A stretch of DNA of 64,000 bases from Phytophthora quininea (taxonomy: Eukaryota; Oomycota; Peronosporomycetes; Peronosporales; Peronosporaceae), in contig JAAVTG010000848.1 in assembly GCA_011947345.1 (NCBI GenBank), positions 1 to 64,000 of the forward strand, read 5' to 3'. Positions within the stretch are counted from its first letter, which is position 1. Each line of letters begins with the position of its first letter. The translations under genes were made by a program, and so were the position numbers. The notes under the pieces were generated by a model. It was not told the origin of the DNA, searched no databases, and saw only the letters and a list, made by a program, of their open reading frames with translations. Below are positions 10,840 to 21,048 of the stretch, piece after piece.

Positions 10840-13800
10840 TTAAAAATGTGGGTTGTGTCCGAGATACCATGCACACCCGAGCTTCAGCTTTCTTTGATGA
10901 AGGGGCCGACTTTTGCGGGGTAAGCGAAGCTTTTGAGCCAAAACGACCTGACACAGTTCGTTGTGGAGCGCGGTGAATTTCTGGTGACCTTCGGAAATGG
11001 AACAACTGAAACCATTCCCAATCGCACAATTGCGCTCAGTGTTTTTGTGGATGAGATGACCGCATTCGATTTCGAGTTTAATGTGTGCTTCATCCCTAAT
11101 GGTTGCGATTTGATGATGGGAGTGCCGTGGAAGAGGATTAAGAAGCCCATTATTGACTGGGGCACGGACCTTGTGTATGACACAGACAAGTACGTCAACC
11201 TCGTGCTGAAGAACAGCCGCAAGCCGCCTTACAAGGTAGAAAACCGTCAATGCGACTTTGAATCTCGATCGCCGGTGCTGAAGATTAACAACCGGCGAAC
11301 ACAGCAAAGGACTAAACTATTTACCATGCGCGGTTCATCTACCAAGAGCTGCTATTTCAGTACCAAACATGGCATGACAAGATATATTTCAACGCGACAA
11401 GCCCGCCGAATAGTACGAAAGAAAGCGTGCGAATTCATGATCGCTACCCCCAGCAACTATAAATGCCATCTATAAGGCCTGGAAAGCAGGAGATGAGTTT
11501 TTGCCCGAAGCTTTGGATGATCCAGTGGAAGATCTCCATCAATTCCATACTTCACAAACTAAAACACGTGAAAAGTCTCAGCGACAGTCAACGACCGACT
11601 GGGGAACGTTTGAAGACAACCCTGCGTACGACCTCATTCGGCAATTCAAGTCGATTTTTCGTGCGCAGCTACCGAAAGGCCGACCAGTCCACGGTGATCA
11701 CGAAATGGAGCTATCCCCTGGTACTGGAGCCATTTTTCGTCCTCAATGGCGCCTTAGTCCGGAACAAACGCAACCAATCCGCGAGTGGATCAAGGAAATG
11801 CTGGAAGCGGGATTAATACGGCCGAGTATTTCGCCTCATGGTGCACCCACGTTTTGCATCAAAAAGCCTGTCGGATGGCGAATTGTTCATGATTATCGAG
11901 CGATGAATGAGCGGACAGTACGTCAATCTACACCTATGCCAAGGAAAGACGACATCTTCGGCCGGATGACGGGATGCCGGTGGTACAGCTGCTTTAATCT
12001 CTTGTCCGGGTATTATCAAATTCGAATGCGGGAAAAGGATATACCATTGACTGCATTCCAGACGCCGGACGGACTCTTTGAATATCTCGCCGTACCGATG
12101 GGGTTGAGCAACGCGCCGGCTACGTTCAACAGGATCGTCACAAGAATATTCAAGGACCTCACGACGTGTGTGGCCACATATTTTGATGACATCTACGTCT
12201 TCACCAAAGAGGAAGACATCAACATTCACTTAGCAGCAGTCGAACGCGTTTTTCAGCGCTGCCTCGACAGCCAATTATACTTAAAGCTGGCGAAGTCGAC
12301 AATTTGCAGTCGCGAAATTCCTTGTCTAGGTGATTTTGTCGGGGTGGAGGGCGTTCGAATTGACCCTGACAAAGTCGCAGTAATTCAAGAGTGGCCAGTA
12401 CCCCGAACGGTGAAAGACCTGCAGTCATTCTTGGGCATAACGGTGTATGTTTAGAGATTTTGCCCTCGGTACTCGGAAATCAGCGCACCCCTATTCGACA
12501 TGGTCAAGTCCAAAGCTAAAATCCTTGTGTGGACACCAACAGCTCAGGTGGCATTCGAGGCACTCAAACACGCTCTCAGCAACACTCCCGTTCTTTCACT
12601 TCCCGATTTTACACGCCCTTTTCAAATCCGGACCGATGCTTCACGCTTTGCTATCGGCGGGGTTCTTTTCAACTGGAAGCGCCTTCAGGTGAGGTCGAGG
12701 AGTACGACCAGACAGCCCTTCAAAAGAATATCGAACGGCTGGTAGCTTTCACAGGGCGAAAAATGAACTTTGCAGAGCTAAACTACCCGACCCATGAGCA
12801 GGAAATGCTTGCAATCATTCACTGCCTCAATATTTGGCGGATCTACTTGATCGACGGTGGATGCGTAGTTGAAACAGATCACCGGTCATTGGAAAGAGTT
12901 CTCACTCAAAAAGTATAAATCGACGAATCTGTCGCTGGTATGACCAGCTTGCAGATTACAAGTTAAAGTTCACATACATTCCCGGCAAGACCAACACGGT
13001 TGCAGATTCACTCAGCAGAAGGAGTGACTTTGAAATCGATTTCATGGCCCAGAAAAACAAGCAGTTGCTCGCGGCAACAAAGATCAAAGCAATATCACTA
13101 CTGGAATTGATTCGGCGTGCCCAAAAACAGAGAACAAAGTCCGAGAAAAGTTGATCAAAAGGCAATACCATCGGTAGCGCAGGCAAGCCGGTACCGTTAT
13201 TCAGAAGTGGATGATCTCGTGTATTATGATCTGAACCACACTTCACGTGTATGGATCCCAGCTGAAAATATTGAAGTGCAGAACGCTATCTTATGGGAAC
13301 TACATGACAGTGCTCTGAGTGGGCATCCTGGCGTGGAGAAAACGTTGCAAGCCGCGCAGGAGCAGTTTTACTGGAAAGCCATGAGCCGCCGCATCTCACA
13401 ATATGTGAAGACATGTCAAACATGCCAGCGGAGCAAAGGGAGAACAGGCAAGTCTCCAGGCTTATTGAGACCACTTGAGGTCCCGACAGGAAGGTGGAAA
13501 TCGACCGGCATGGACTTTGTTAGCGGGTTTCCTACAAATGATAAAGGGAACGACACTGTGTTAGTCATTGCAGATCGACTGACAAAAGAGCTCACTTCAT
13601 CGAAACCAGCACAAAGCTTTCGGCATCGAAATTTGCTTGCGTGTTTTTGAATCAGTACGTCCGTTATCATGGTATTCCGCGAGATATTAATTCAGATCGG
13701 GACTCGCGGTTTACGTCTGAATTCTGGAAAGAGTGCGCTAAATTAACTGAAACCAAGTTGCGAATGTCAGCAGCCTACCAGCAGCGAACGGACGGGCAAG

Positions 13801-14706
13801 TAGAACGAATTAATGCCATATTGGCATCGTACTTGCGGAGTTATGTGAGCGGCTACAAGAACAATTGGGCAGATTATCTCGCGCTAGCTGAGTTTGCCTA
13901 CAATCGCCATTATCAAGCTACAATTCAGATGTCTCCATTTTTTGCCGACCTTGGCTACAATCCGCGGATGCCTCTGCACCTCGAAATTCCAGCAACCTCG
14001 GAAACGACAAGGAAATCTACAACGTTCTTGCTTCACATGGAAAATCTTCTCCGGGAATTACAGGCCAAGATTCGTGCTTCAGCAGAAAAGATGAAGCTGC
14101 TCTACGATAAAGGTCGCAAGGATCAAGCATTCAAAGTTGGGGATATGGTTCTTGTCGCGACACGGAACCTTAGTGTCGAAAATACTGGAGCTGCAAAAGA
14201 AGTTGGCCCCTAAATGGATAGGGCCCTACGAAGTGATTGAGATTCAACACGGCGGTACGTCTTATCGACTGAACCTGCCATCACAAGTTAAACTGCACCC
14301 AGTTTTTCACACGATGAACCTGAAACTTTTCCAGAAAGACACCAACTCCAAGCGTGTCAGCACCGTACCAACCGTGCGATTGAAGGATGGCTCCGAAGGC
14401 CATCTGATCGAAGATATTCTGAAGCATCGCGTCGATAAAGACGGATCCGATGAGTACCAATGCAAATGGGTCGGAAGTGAGGAGGACATCACCTGGGAAC
14501 CAGTGGCACATTTACAGTCAGTCCCAGGTTTGATCAAACGCTTTTTGCGCCGTGCTAATGGCCTTAACCCGCGTGATTCAGGTCGACTCCGACAGAAACA
14601 AGCAGCTACTCACTTTTCAAGAGGAGCACCAGCTGAGTCGGTGCATAACAACGAGCATGTCAACCCAGATCGAATCCTGGTACTCCAGCTATCGCAGGTT
14701 TTGTGA
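10840..14706 (+). pseudogene. gypsy I pol (protease-RT-RNase H-integrase-chromodomain), with frameshifts and catalytic changes
   Basis: In order, the sequence holds these parts. A retropepsin-like region follows the active-site text FFDEGADFCGV (codon 10896; D-[ST]-G-A expected). Reverse transcriptase (11501-12454) has YFDDIYVF at about 12178, but NLLSGYYQI instead of D-L-x-S-G in motif A (AAT near 11995). RNase H (about 12540-12918) has RTDASRFA, ELNYPTHEQE and TDHRSL. Integrase has an H-H-C-C finger (ELHDSALSGHPG ... CQTCQRSK, about 13296-13440) and D-D-E core residues in MDFVSGFP (about 13510), INSDRDSRF (about 13690) and TDGQVERINAIL (about 13790). At the C-terminus is a chromodomain (YQCKWVGSEEDITWEP, about 14455-14505), which in this class steers integration to marked chromatin. 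Frame changes occur near 12454, 12690, 12918, 13650 and 14200. The lost Asp in RT motif A should abolish polymerisation. Confidence 0.9.
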
Positions 14707-14739
14707 TCGAGTGGAGTGAATCCGTGCCAGGGGAGATCG

Positions 14740-15018
14740 TGTCACAGTTCAAGAGTCAATTTCGACTTCTTTATGCATATTCCCATGCATATTTAGGTAG
14801 CTATCTTTTGCTTACCAGGTCGCTAAATGTGGCGTTGGTTACTACGGTAGTTTTAGCCTGAAGCGGCGACCGAGCTGAGCACTCTCTAAACTTCCTCAGC
14901 AGAGCAAAAGACTATCCTGTTGCTTCGACTTCTCCAGGTCTAACCAAGCTTCCTCGCCTAAGGGTGCTGCTAAGCCAGAGTAAGTTCATTCTGGGGTAAG
15001 TGGCACCATATTGCAACA
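14740..15018 (+). repeat. 3' LTR of gypsy I (279 bp)
   Basis: Same ends and length as the 5' LTR. It is followed directly by TGGCT, the second copy of the target-site duplication. Confidence 0.95.
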
Positions 15019-15939
15019 TGGCTGCTGACGTCCAAAACTCGTCGCCATAGATATCAATGTCTACGTGTCGACTGCGGCCCCGAGAGGCCTTGTGAAGGTC
15101 CATTTCGACGCTAAGGCTGGTAAAAGCAGGGCAGCCGTTGAACGCGGCACCAGCACATCGAGCTCGATCACCATAGCCTTCCTTGGTATTCGGCGGGTTG
15201 GTTGCATCTTCCTCATCGCCACATGCACGGAAAAAGCCCTTCCAGTCCCACAGCACACTTGCCGACATGGTCAGGTTGTCCAGAAGCGGCTTTGGGTGCT
15301 TCCCAAACGCTTCAAAGTATGGGTCGGCAAACGGAGCCACGGCCTAGTAGAAACTGCGCAGCTTCGTGCAAGTCGACGTGAACTTCTCCCATGTCTCTAT
15401 GGACACCATCCACCGCTCCTTGCAATTGACGCTCCCGAAATCATGGAAAACTTGCTCGCATCCGCCGAGGTACTCCACGTTCGGACAAAACTTGGTCACG
15501 CTCTCCAAAACTCCGTGCTGGAGCAGAAGCGGTCTCCTTCGTCTCTTGTTGGCATTGGTAATTGTCGAAGTCCGCCACAACTCCCTCTAGAGTACCATCT
15601 CTCCAATGCAACGTACAGTGTCTGCATGAGCTTCTCAATCTTGCGGCCTGTGATCTTTTGGTCCAAGTCAGCTTGCTTCGGCAGCACTAGCGCCTTCATC
15701 TGCAACCAATACGTTCCCGCTGCTTTGATATCGCGTGTACTGAGCCATTAGAAGTGATGCCAGCTTTTAAAGACCTGCGCGAAGGGCTGGAGCACGTCAC
15801 TGGACAGCGAGCGTTGCGACGGGATCAGGTTCCGAGTATAGTCGTAGGAGGCGAACTCCACGACAAGGCCGGCGAGAGGTAGTGGCAGCGCGGGCAGACA
15901 AAGCGACGGCATGGTCTCCTTGGTCTTCGCGCGCTTCAT
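15019..15939 (-). pseudogene. Family copy B, N-terminal part (broken)
   Basis: The start is ATG 15939 (MKRAKTKETMPSL) or ATG 15912 (MPSLCLPALPLPL), with the typical N-terminus LPLPLAGLVVEFASYDY and VFKSWHHF. The frame then meets a stop (about 15750). It resumes at a point about 110 residues later in the family alignment (KAAGTYWLQMKALVLPKQ), so roughly 330 bases have been deleted. A one-base shift near 15515 (SSTEFW ... ESVTKFCPN) and an in-frame TAG near 15341 (before VAPFADPYFEAFG) follow. The part then runs in frame to the 3' LTR of gypsy I at DEFWTSAA. It therefore carries old lesions of its own besides the retrotransposon insertion. It is divergent from copy C, whose candidate start is only about 110 bases away. 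Confidence 0.85.
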
Positions 15940-16048
15940 ATTGAAGATCTGTAAGTGAAAGGAAACTCTCCAAAACGGTTTTAGAACATTCACTTTTTAG
16001 AGCGTATCACCCAGCAAAATTGAAGCGAATCCATCTGCGGCTGTGGCG

Positions 16049-18118
16049 ATGACATCGCTATCTCTGCCTGCGCTGCCCCTCCTGTTGGAAAGTGGTAGTC
16101 GATTAGGGATTTGCGGGCACCGGGCAGCTGTGTTAGCGGTAGGTAAAGTCTAGGACAGGGCAGGACTCGGCGTGCGCCCGAGACTCTAAATCTCACTTTC
16201 TCTTTGCTTTCTGGAACTCTGAGTGTAGCAGGAACCCGCCAACAACGGAGGGTTTCAACACCTCCCGATCGCATCGCGTATCGTGGAGTTCTCGCACTAT
16301 GGCCTCAACTGGGATCTATCCCCCAGGCAGCGCTCGCGGCCTAACGAATCCCTCCGGGCATTGGCCCAAGTCTCTAAAAGTTGGTACAAGTTCGTGCTGG
16401 AGCTCCTGGTACGGTTCGATCAGGAGTCGATGGAGCTTCAATTTACGAAAAGCTCCCGGAGCGAGATGTTGGAGATCCGTCGGGAGGTTCAACTGCGTGG
16501 CGCAGGGGTGAGGGACCTGCAATTTACGATCGGAGAGAAGGAAAAGCGCCGATATCGTCACGAGTACAAGCAGCTTTCTAACTTGACCGAGAGTGCTGCT
16601 GTTGATTGGAACACAGTGCTCGACCACTTGCCAGGTCTTAAGAGACTAGACCTGACAATGGTTCCTCTAGAGAGTCGACACTTGCCGGAGATGATTGAAG
16701 CTGCAGGGAAATACTCCTTGCAGATGGAGGTGCTGGTGCTTTCGAGGAAGGTTGAGCTCAAGTCGACGATCCAAGGTTCCAAGATTGAAAGAGTGATGGT
16801 AGCACTGTATATAGCGATGGAGAGATGGTATTCGAAGGGAAACTGTGGCGGACTGAAGCAGTTGACGGTGCCCACGAGGAACGACGGCGAACGCTTCCGT
16901 TCGAGCACAGACTTCATTGAAAATGTAACGAGGTTCTGCTCGAACGTCGAGTATTTGGATGGGTGCAGGAAAGTCTTTCGTGGGTATGGAAGTGTGCGGT
17001 GTGAAGAGAGGAGGGTGATCTCGCTGGAAACATGGGAGAAGTTCGTCGCCACCTGCACTAAACTACGCGAGTTTGATTGGGTTACGGTGCCGTTCGCTGA
17101 CCCGTACTTTCGGGCGTTTGGTGGGTACCCGAAGCTACAGCTGAGGCACTTGGATTTGTCGGCTAATATTGTGTGGGATTGGGACGAGTATTTCCTGGCG
17201 TGTGACGCAGAGCCTGCGCCATCAAGCAAGTTTGGGTATGGAGGACGTGCTCACGATGTTGGCTCAGTGTTCAAAGGCTGTCCTGCTCTCGCTAGATTCT
17301 GCGTGGCCATGGACTATCGTCGGGGGCACCATGTTATGAATACCTTTGGGGATGACTTCTGGGGTTCACTAGCGACTCACTACCCTCGTCTCGAGTACAT
17401 CCTGATCGAGAATAACAGCAGCTACGATGACAACTCACTGGAGTTCATCGAGTCATTTACCGACGCCGCCCTGCTCAGATTTGCGGAGCTTAAATACCTC
17501 GTATCCACCGAGTCGCAAGTGGCTGTCATGTGCACTGGAGATGGCATATTCGAGCATTTTCGCCGCGCAATGCAGTATAACCACGAGCCTCGTGAACTGT
17601 GGTCGCTCGCGTTAGCTGTCGGGGGTCAGGAATATGGGGACTCGGGACCTCCATCGTTTTACAGTGTTTTGGTGGCGTTTCTGAAGCGACTCGTGGCAAT
17701 CAGCGAGAAGGACCTCAGAGGTACACGACAGGTCGAACTGATCATCTCCAATCTGTACCGTTCGTTGGTCGGCCACATGTGGAGCGCGACGTACTTGCGT
17801 GACGAGTTGAAGCCCTTGCTGGAGCGCGTGAAACTTGTGCATCCGTTGTTGAAAGCTAAAGTGAACGTGAACGGCTATACGGGCACTAGCTTTCACAGGA
17901 TCGAGTACGTTGTGATCGATTCGCGCTCGGGTCGTGCCCGCGAAATGTTCAGCAATTCTGAGGCCGGTGACTTGTATCACGATCCGAGTGTCACCGACGA
18001 GACAGCTCCACCAGGATTCAGAGAGAGGAACGCTCCTGCTGGAGGAGGGTTCTTCGACTTTATGGATCGGATCCTGGGTCCATCTAGCGACGACGTTGAC
18101 AGCGATCTGGAAGTGTAA
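16049..18118 (+). CDS. Tandem F-box-like/LRR-like family protein, copy C (best-preserved body)
   Basis: Unknown function. From about 16229 to 18118 the frame is open for some 630 residues. It covers LPIASRIVEFSHYGLNWDL, the F-box-like helix ALAQVSKSWYKFVLELL, LRR-like text (GLKRLDLTMVPLESRHLP), GGLKQLTVPTRNDGERFRS, a VPFADPYFRAFGGYPKL block and the C-terminal AFLKRLVAISEKDL segment. The tail is only mildly acidic (DDVDSDLEV). No ATG lies between the upstream in-frame stop (16226-16228) and the conserved start of the domain. A family-type N-terminus, MTSLSLPALPL, begins at ATG 16049 but is separated from the rest by about 180 bases. An intron or a small insertion there would explain this; no clean GT-AG pair keeps frame by eye. 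This copy is the natural reference for the family. Confidence 0.78.
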
Positions 18119-18204
18119 ACAAGAGTGGCAACAATGCATTGCCGTTGACGGCTTGAGACCATCGATTGAATAAATACATGTGAAGCGCATTGAAGACTGT
18201 ATGG

Positions 18205-20645
18205 AACGCTGGTGAGCAAGGGCTGGAGCCATTTGACGCGACAATTCGCAGCACAATTCGAACTTTCGACGATGGAGATCAAAGTAATGGATGACACTCG
18301 CTGCGAGATGCTGGACATCCATCGGAATATTCTGCAGCGTGGCCGAGAGGTGAGAGATCTCCGCGTGACGCTCGGATTCCCTCAGAAAGCCGAGAACGCC
18401 GATCCAGCTTTTGCCACCACGACCGCAGCGACAGGGAAGGCTCCAATTGACTGGAGTGCCGTGTTCGTCCACCTGCCAGGCCTCAAGCGACTGGATTTGA
18501 CACTAGTTCCTCTTCAGAATCGACGCTTGCCGGCCCTGATCGAAGCAGCAGCGACGTACTGCTTGCAGTTGGAAGTGCTGGTTCTGCCGAGGAAGGCGAA
18601 CTTGAAGGAAGTTGTGACAGGGTCGGTGATCGAGAAAGTGATGAAGACGCTTTTTGCTGCGATGAAGCAATGGTATGTCAAAGGAAGTTGTGGCGGGTTG
18701 AAGTAGCTGACAGTGCCGACAAGGAATGATGCGGATCGTTTCCGTTCGAGCACAGAGTTTGTCGAAAACGTAACGAGGTTTTGTCCGAACATTGAGTTCC
18801 TGGATGGCTGCCAAAGTGTCTTGCGCAGGACTGTTCCTTTGCCGATCCGTGATTTCGAGCGTTTGGAGCTTACCCACAACCGCAGTTGATTAACTTTGAT
18901 ATGTCAGCAAACTTGTTGTGGAATTGGTCGGAGCACTTTCGTATGAGCGGTGATAGCACGGCTGTAACGCAAGGAAGATGCGGGTACGGACGTCAGGTGC
19001 AAGACATTGGCACGGTGTTCAAAGGCTTCCCTGCACTTACGGACCTATCAATCGAGGTTGACCTCTACGAATATGGAGAAAATGATTGCGAGGTGTTCGA
19101 CATTGAAGTGTATGGTGACGCATTTTGGGAGGCAGTAGCGAACCACTGCCTCTGTCTTGAGACGATCACAATCTGTCCCGCACCGCGGCGCGTGGATCAA
19201 GCAACAGGATACCTCAACCGTGGCCCAGAGAACCCCACCGTTCCGTGGAACGGTTCAGCTTTCAGTCGAGCAGGTGCCTGAGAGAACTGCAGCAGCTGAT
19301 TCCTGGCGTAGCCAAGGAGGTGAACGCTTGTAAGGACCAGGTGAAGGTCCAAGTCGACAGAGAATCTATGTATTGGCGGCAGGCGCAGTGAGCATGGCGG
19401 CTGGAGCAAGGTATGAGCCAGAGAATCAAGTAGCCCGCCCTCGCAAGCTGCATCGAGCCGACCCTAGTTGTGCATTTCCCCTACGGCCCCCAAGTCGGCT
19501 TTGAAGAGCGTTTGAGTATCGAAGACCAAGACCTACAAGGACAGGAAGAGGACAAGAAGAAGGTTTTAAAGCCTAACTAAGAAGGTTTTCATTTACTCGA
19601 GCGTTCCTATCGACCGTTCTTGGAGGCTACCGGTGACTAGTGTTCCTAATCCCCTCTCACCGAACTCGACAGACAGCTACCCGACCCGCGTAGGGGACCC
19701 ACAGTGCGCGACAAATCTGCGGTGGCTCAATCGATGCTGTGCTCACAGTGACTCCGATACAGAGCTTTACTGATGCCACACTCCAAAAGATCCTCGATCT
19801 GAACTGCTTGCGCATCTTCGATAGCGACGTGGCCCTGCTGTGCACAGGCCATGGCATTTTCGACTGCTTGGCCAAGTTATCGATGAAAACCCCTTCCTCT
19901 AGCGGTGGATGGATTCTTTCCCTCTGTATTGGAGGCCAACAGCATGGAGACTATGACCCGCCGTCATTTTACGCTGAAGTGATTGCGCTGCTGAAGCGAC
20001 TTGCAGAAACCAGCGAGGTGGAGCTTGGGTCGTCATTAATTCGACAGAGATTGCAGATGACTGTGATCAATCCTTTCAACTCGACGGTGGCCAAAAACTG
20101 GAGCTCGTCGTATTTGCAGGACCAACCGAAGCCACTGTTGGAAAGTGTGGAGGTGGCGCACCCGGCACTCAACATACACATCTATGTAAATGGCGGCAGC
20201 GACGATGGCTTCGCTCGACTTGATGAAATCTCGTTGAGTTGGCATCCTCTTCATGCGAACCGCCCCATGTTTTCGGAGAAGGAACAGGACGACTTAATGG
20301 ATGATCCAAGTGTGCACATGGTTGAATCCCTCAGCGGCGTCTTGGGGCAAATTGCTCGCGAGTGGGCATCAACTGAGCCAACCGAGAACACTTGGTGGTG
20401 GACAGTATTTGCATTTCGCCTTTGCCCCACTAAATGGCAGCGACGACGAGAACAGTGACGACGACGTCGGCAACGGCAGCGACGATAGTGACAGTGATAG
20501 CAGCAATGATGAGAGCGAGGACGACAGCGGCAGCGATGTGAGCGAGAGCGATAGTAGCAGTGATGAGATCAACAACGCCAATAGTAGTGACGAGAATTCC
20601 AGCGATACTTCTGTCGACGAAAGCACCATCGAGTACCTCTGTTGA
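18205..20645 (+). pseudogene. Family copy D, truncated and interrupted by a solo LTR
   Basis: It begins abruptly inside the F-box-like helix (ALVSKGWSHLTRQ), so the first 50 or so residues are absent. This places it only about 90 bases after copy C's stop, as after unequal crossing-over. An in-frame TAG replaces the expected Gln after CGGLK (about 18704). About 35 residues are missing and the frame shifts near 18825-18880. The body resumes at INFDMSANLLWNW (18886) and runs to LETITI at 19173. There a 540-bp LTR intervenes, and the same frame continues at 19718 to about 20458. A last shift leads to an extremely Ser/Asp-rich acidic tail (about 20430-20645), encoded by GAC/GAT/AGC repeats. Confidence 0.85.
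19174..19713. mobile_element. Solo LTR (540 bp) in copy D
   Basis: The insert starts TGTCCCGCAC and ends TGCGCGACA (TG...CA with a TGTC/GACA inverted end). It is flanked by the 4-bp duplication AATC (19170-19173 and 19714-19717). It has no coding text. Leaving out the insert and one AATC lets the host frame read straight through, from TITI to CGGSIDAV. The most economical reading is a solo LTR left by recombination between the LTRs of a full element. It differs in sequence and length from the gypsy I LTR, so a different element family is involved. Orientation is unknown. Confidence 0.8.
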
Positions 20646-20734
20646 GTGAAACAGCATCGCGCTTTCTCTAAAACTTGCTTGTCATCTTTTTGAAACTTAT
20701 TCTGTAAGCGCCGTCGGCCTCTGCGCCCTTTACG

Positions 20735-21048
20735 GCGCTCTCGCTGCCGTCACTACCGCTGCCTCAGTCCTCGCGCATCCGAGTTCGCCGTGCACGACTT
20801 CACGTTGGACCTAATGCCCGACCAGCGAATGCTGTCCACTAAAAACCTCAAGAATTTGACGTTCGTGAGCAATAGCTGCCACCAACTCATCCTGCACCTT
20901 TTAGAGCAATATGAACAGGAAACACTGGAGTTTAAGATGACAAGCGGCTCCAGCGCTGGAGCTCAGAGGTCTTCGACATCAAGTGGAGAGCTAGGGCCCA
21001 AAGTTAAGAGACTTTCGCGTCACTTTTGGCGTCAAGAAGGGACACACC
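20735..21048 (+). pseudogene. Family copy E, fragment 1 (N-terminus)
   Basis: It gives LSLPSLPLP, then (after a shift near 20770) EFAVHDFTLDLMPDQRMLS and NLTFVSNSCHQLILHLLEQYEQET, the family's N-terminal block. A second shift near 20960 leads to LRDFRVTFGVKKG, which stops at the left end of a hAT element. Fragments 2 and 3 lie past the two transposons. Confidence 0.8.

Larger units (their letters stand above)
9061..15018 (+). mobile_element. Complete Ty3/gypsy LTR retrotransposon with chromodomain, 5,958 bp (gypsy I)
   Basis: The element has 279-bp LTRs that differ at only two positions, TG...CA ends and a perfect 5-bp target duplication TGGCT (9056-9060 and 15019-15023). The gene order is gag, protease, reverse transcriptase, RNase H, integrase, chromodomain, which is the Ty3/gypsy order. 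A purine-rich stretch (AGGGGAGA, about 14729-14736) just before the 3' LTR fits a polypurine tract. The bases after the 5' LTR (TAGTAGCCTTCATC) did not match a primer tRNA I can name. It interrupts family copy B. Near-identical LTRs imply recent insertion. However, the coding region has several frameshifts and altered catalytic residues, so this copy probably could not move by its own enzymes. Confidence 0.95.

Noticed and set aside
20460..20640. GAC/GAT/AGC-rich stretch as a separate repeat or gene
   Set aside because: It is the acidic tail of family copy D, in a shifted frame.
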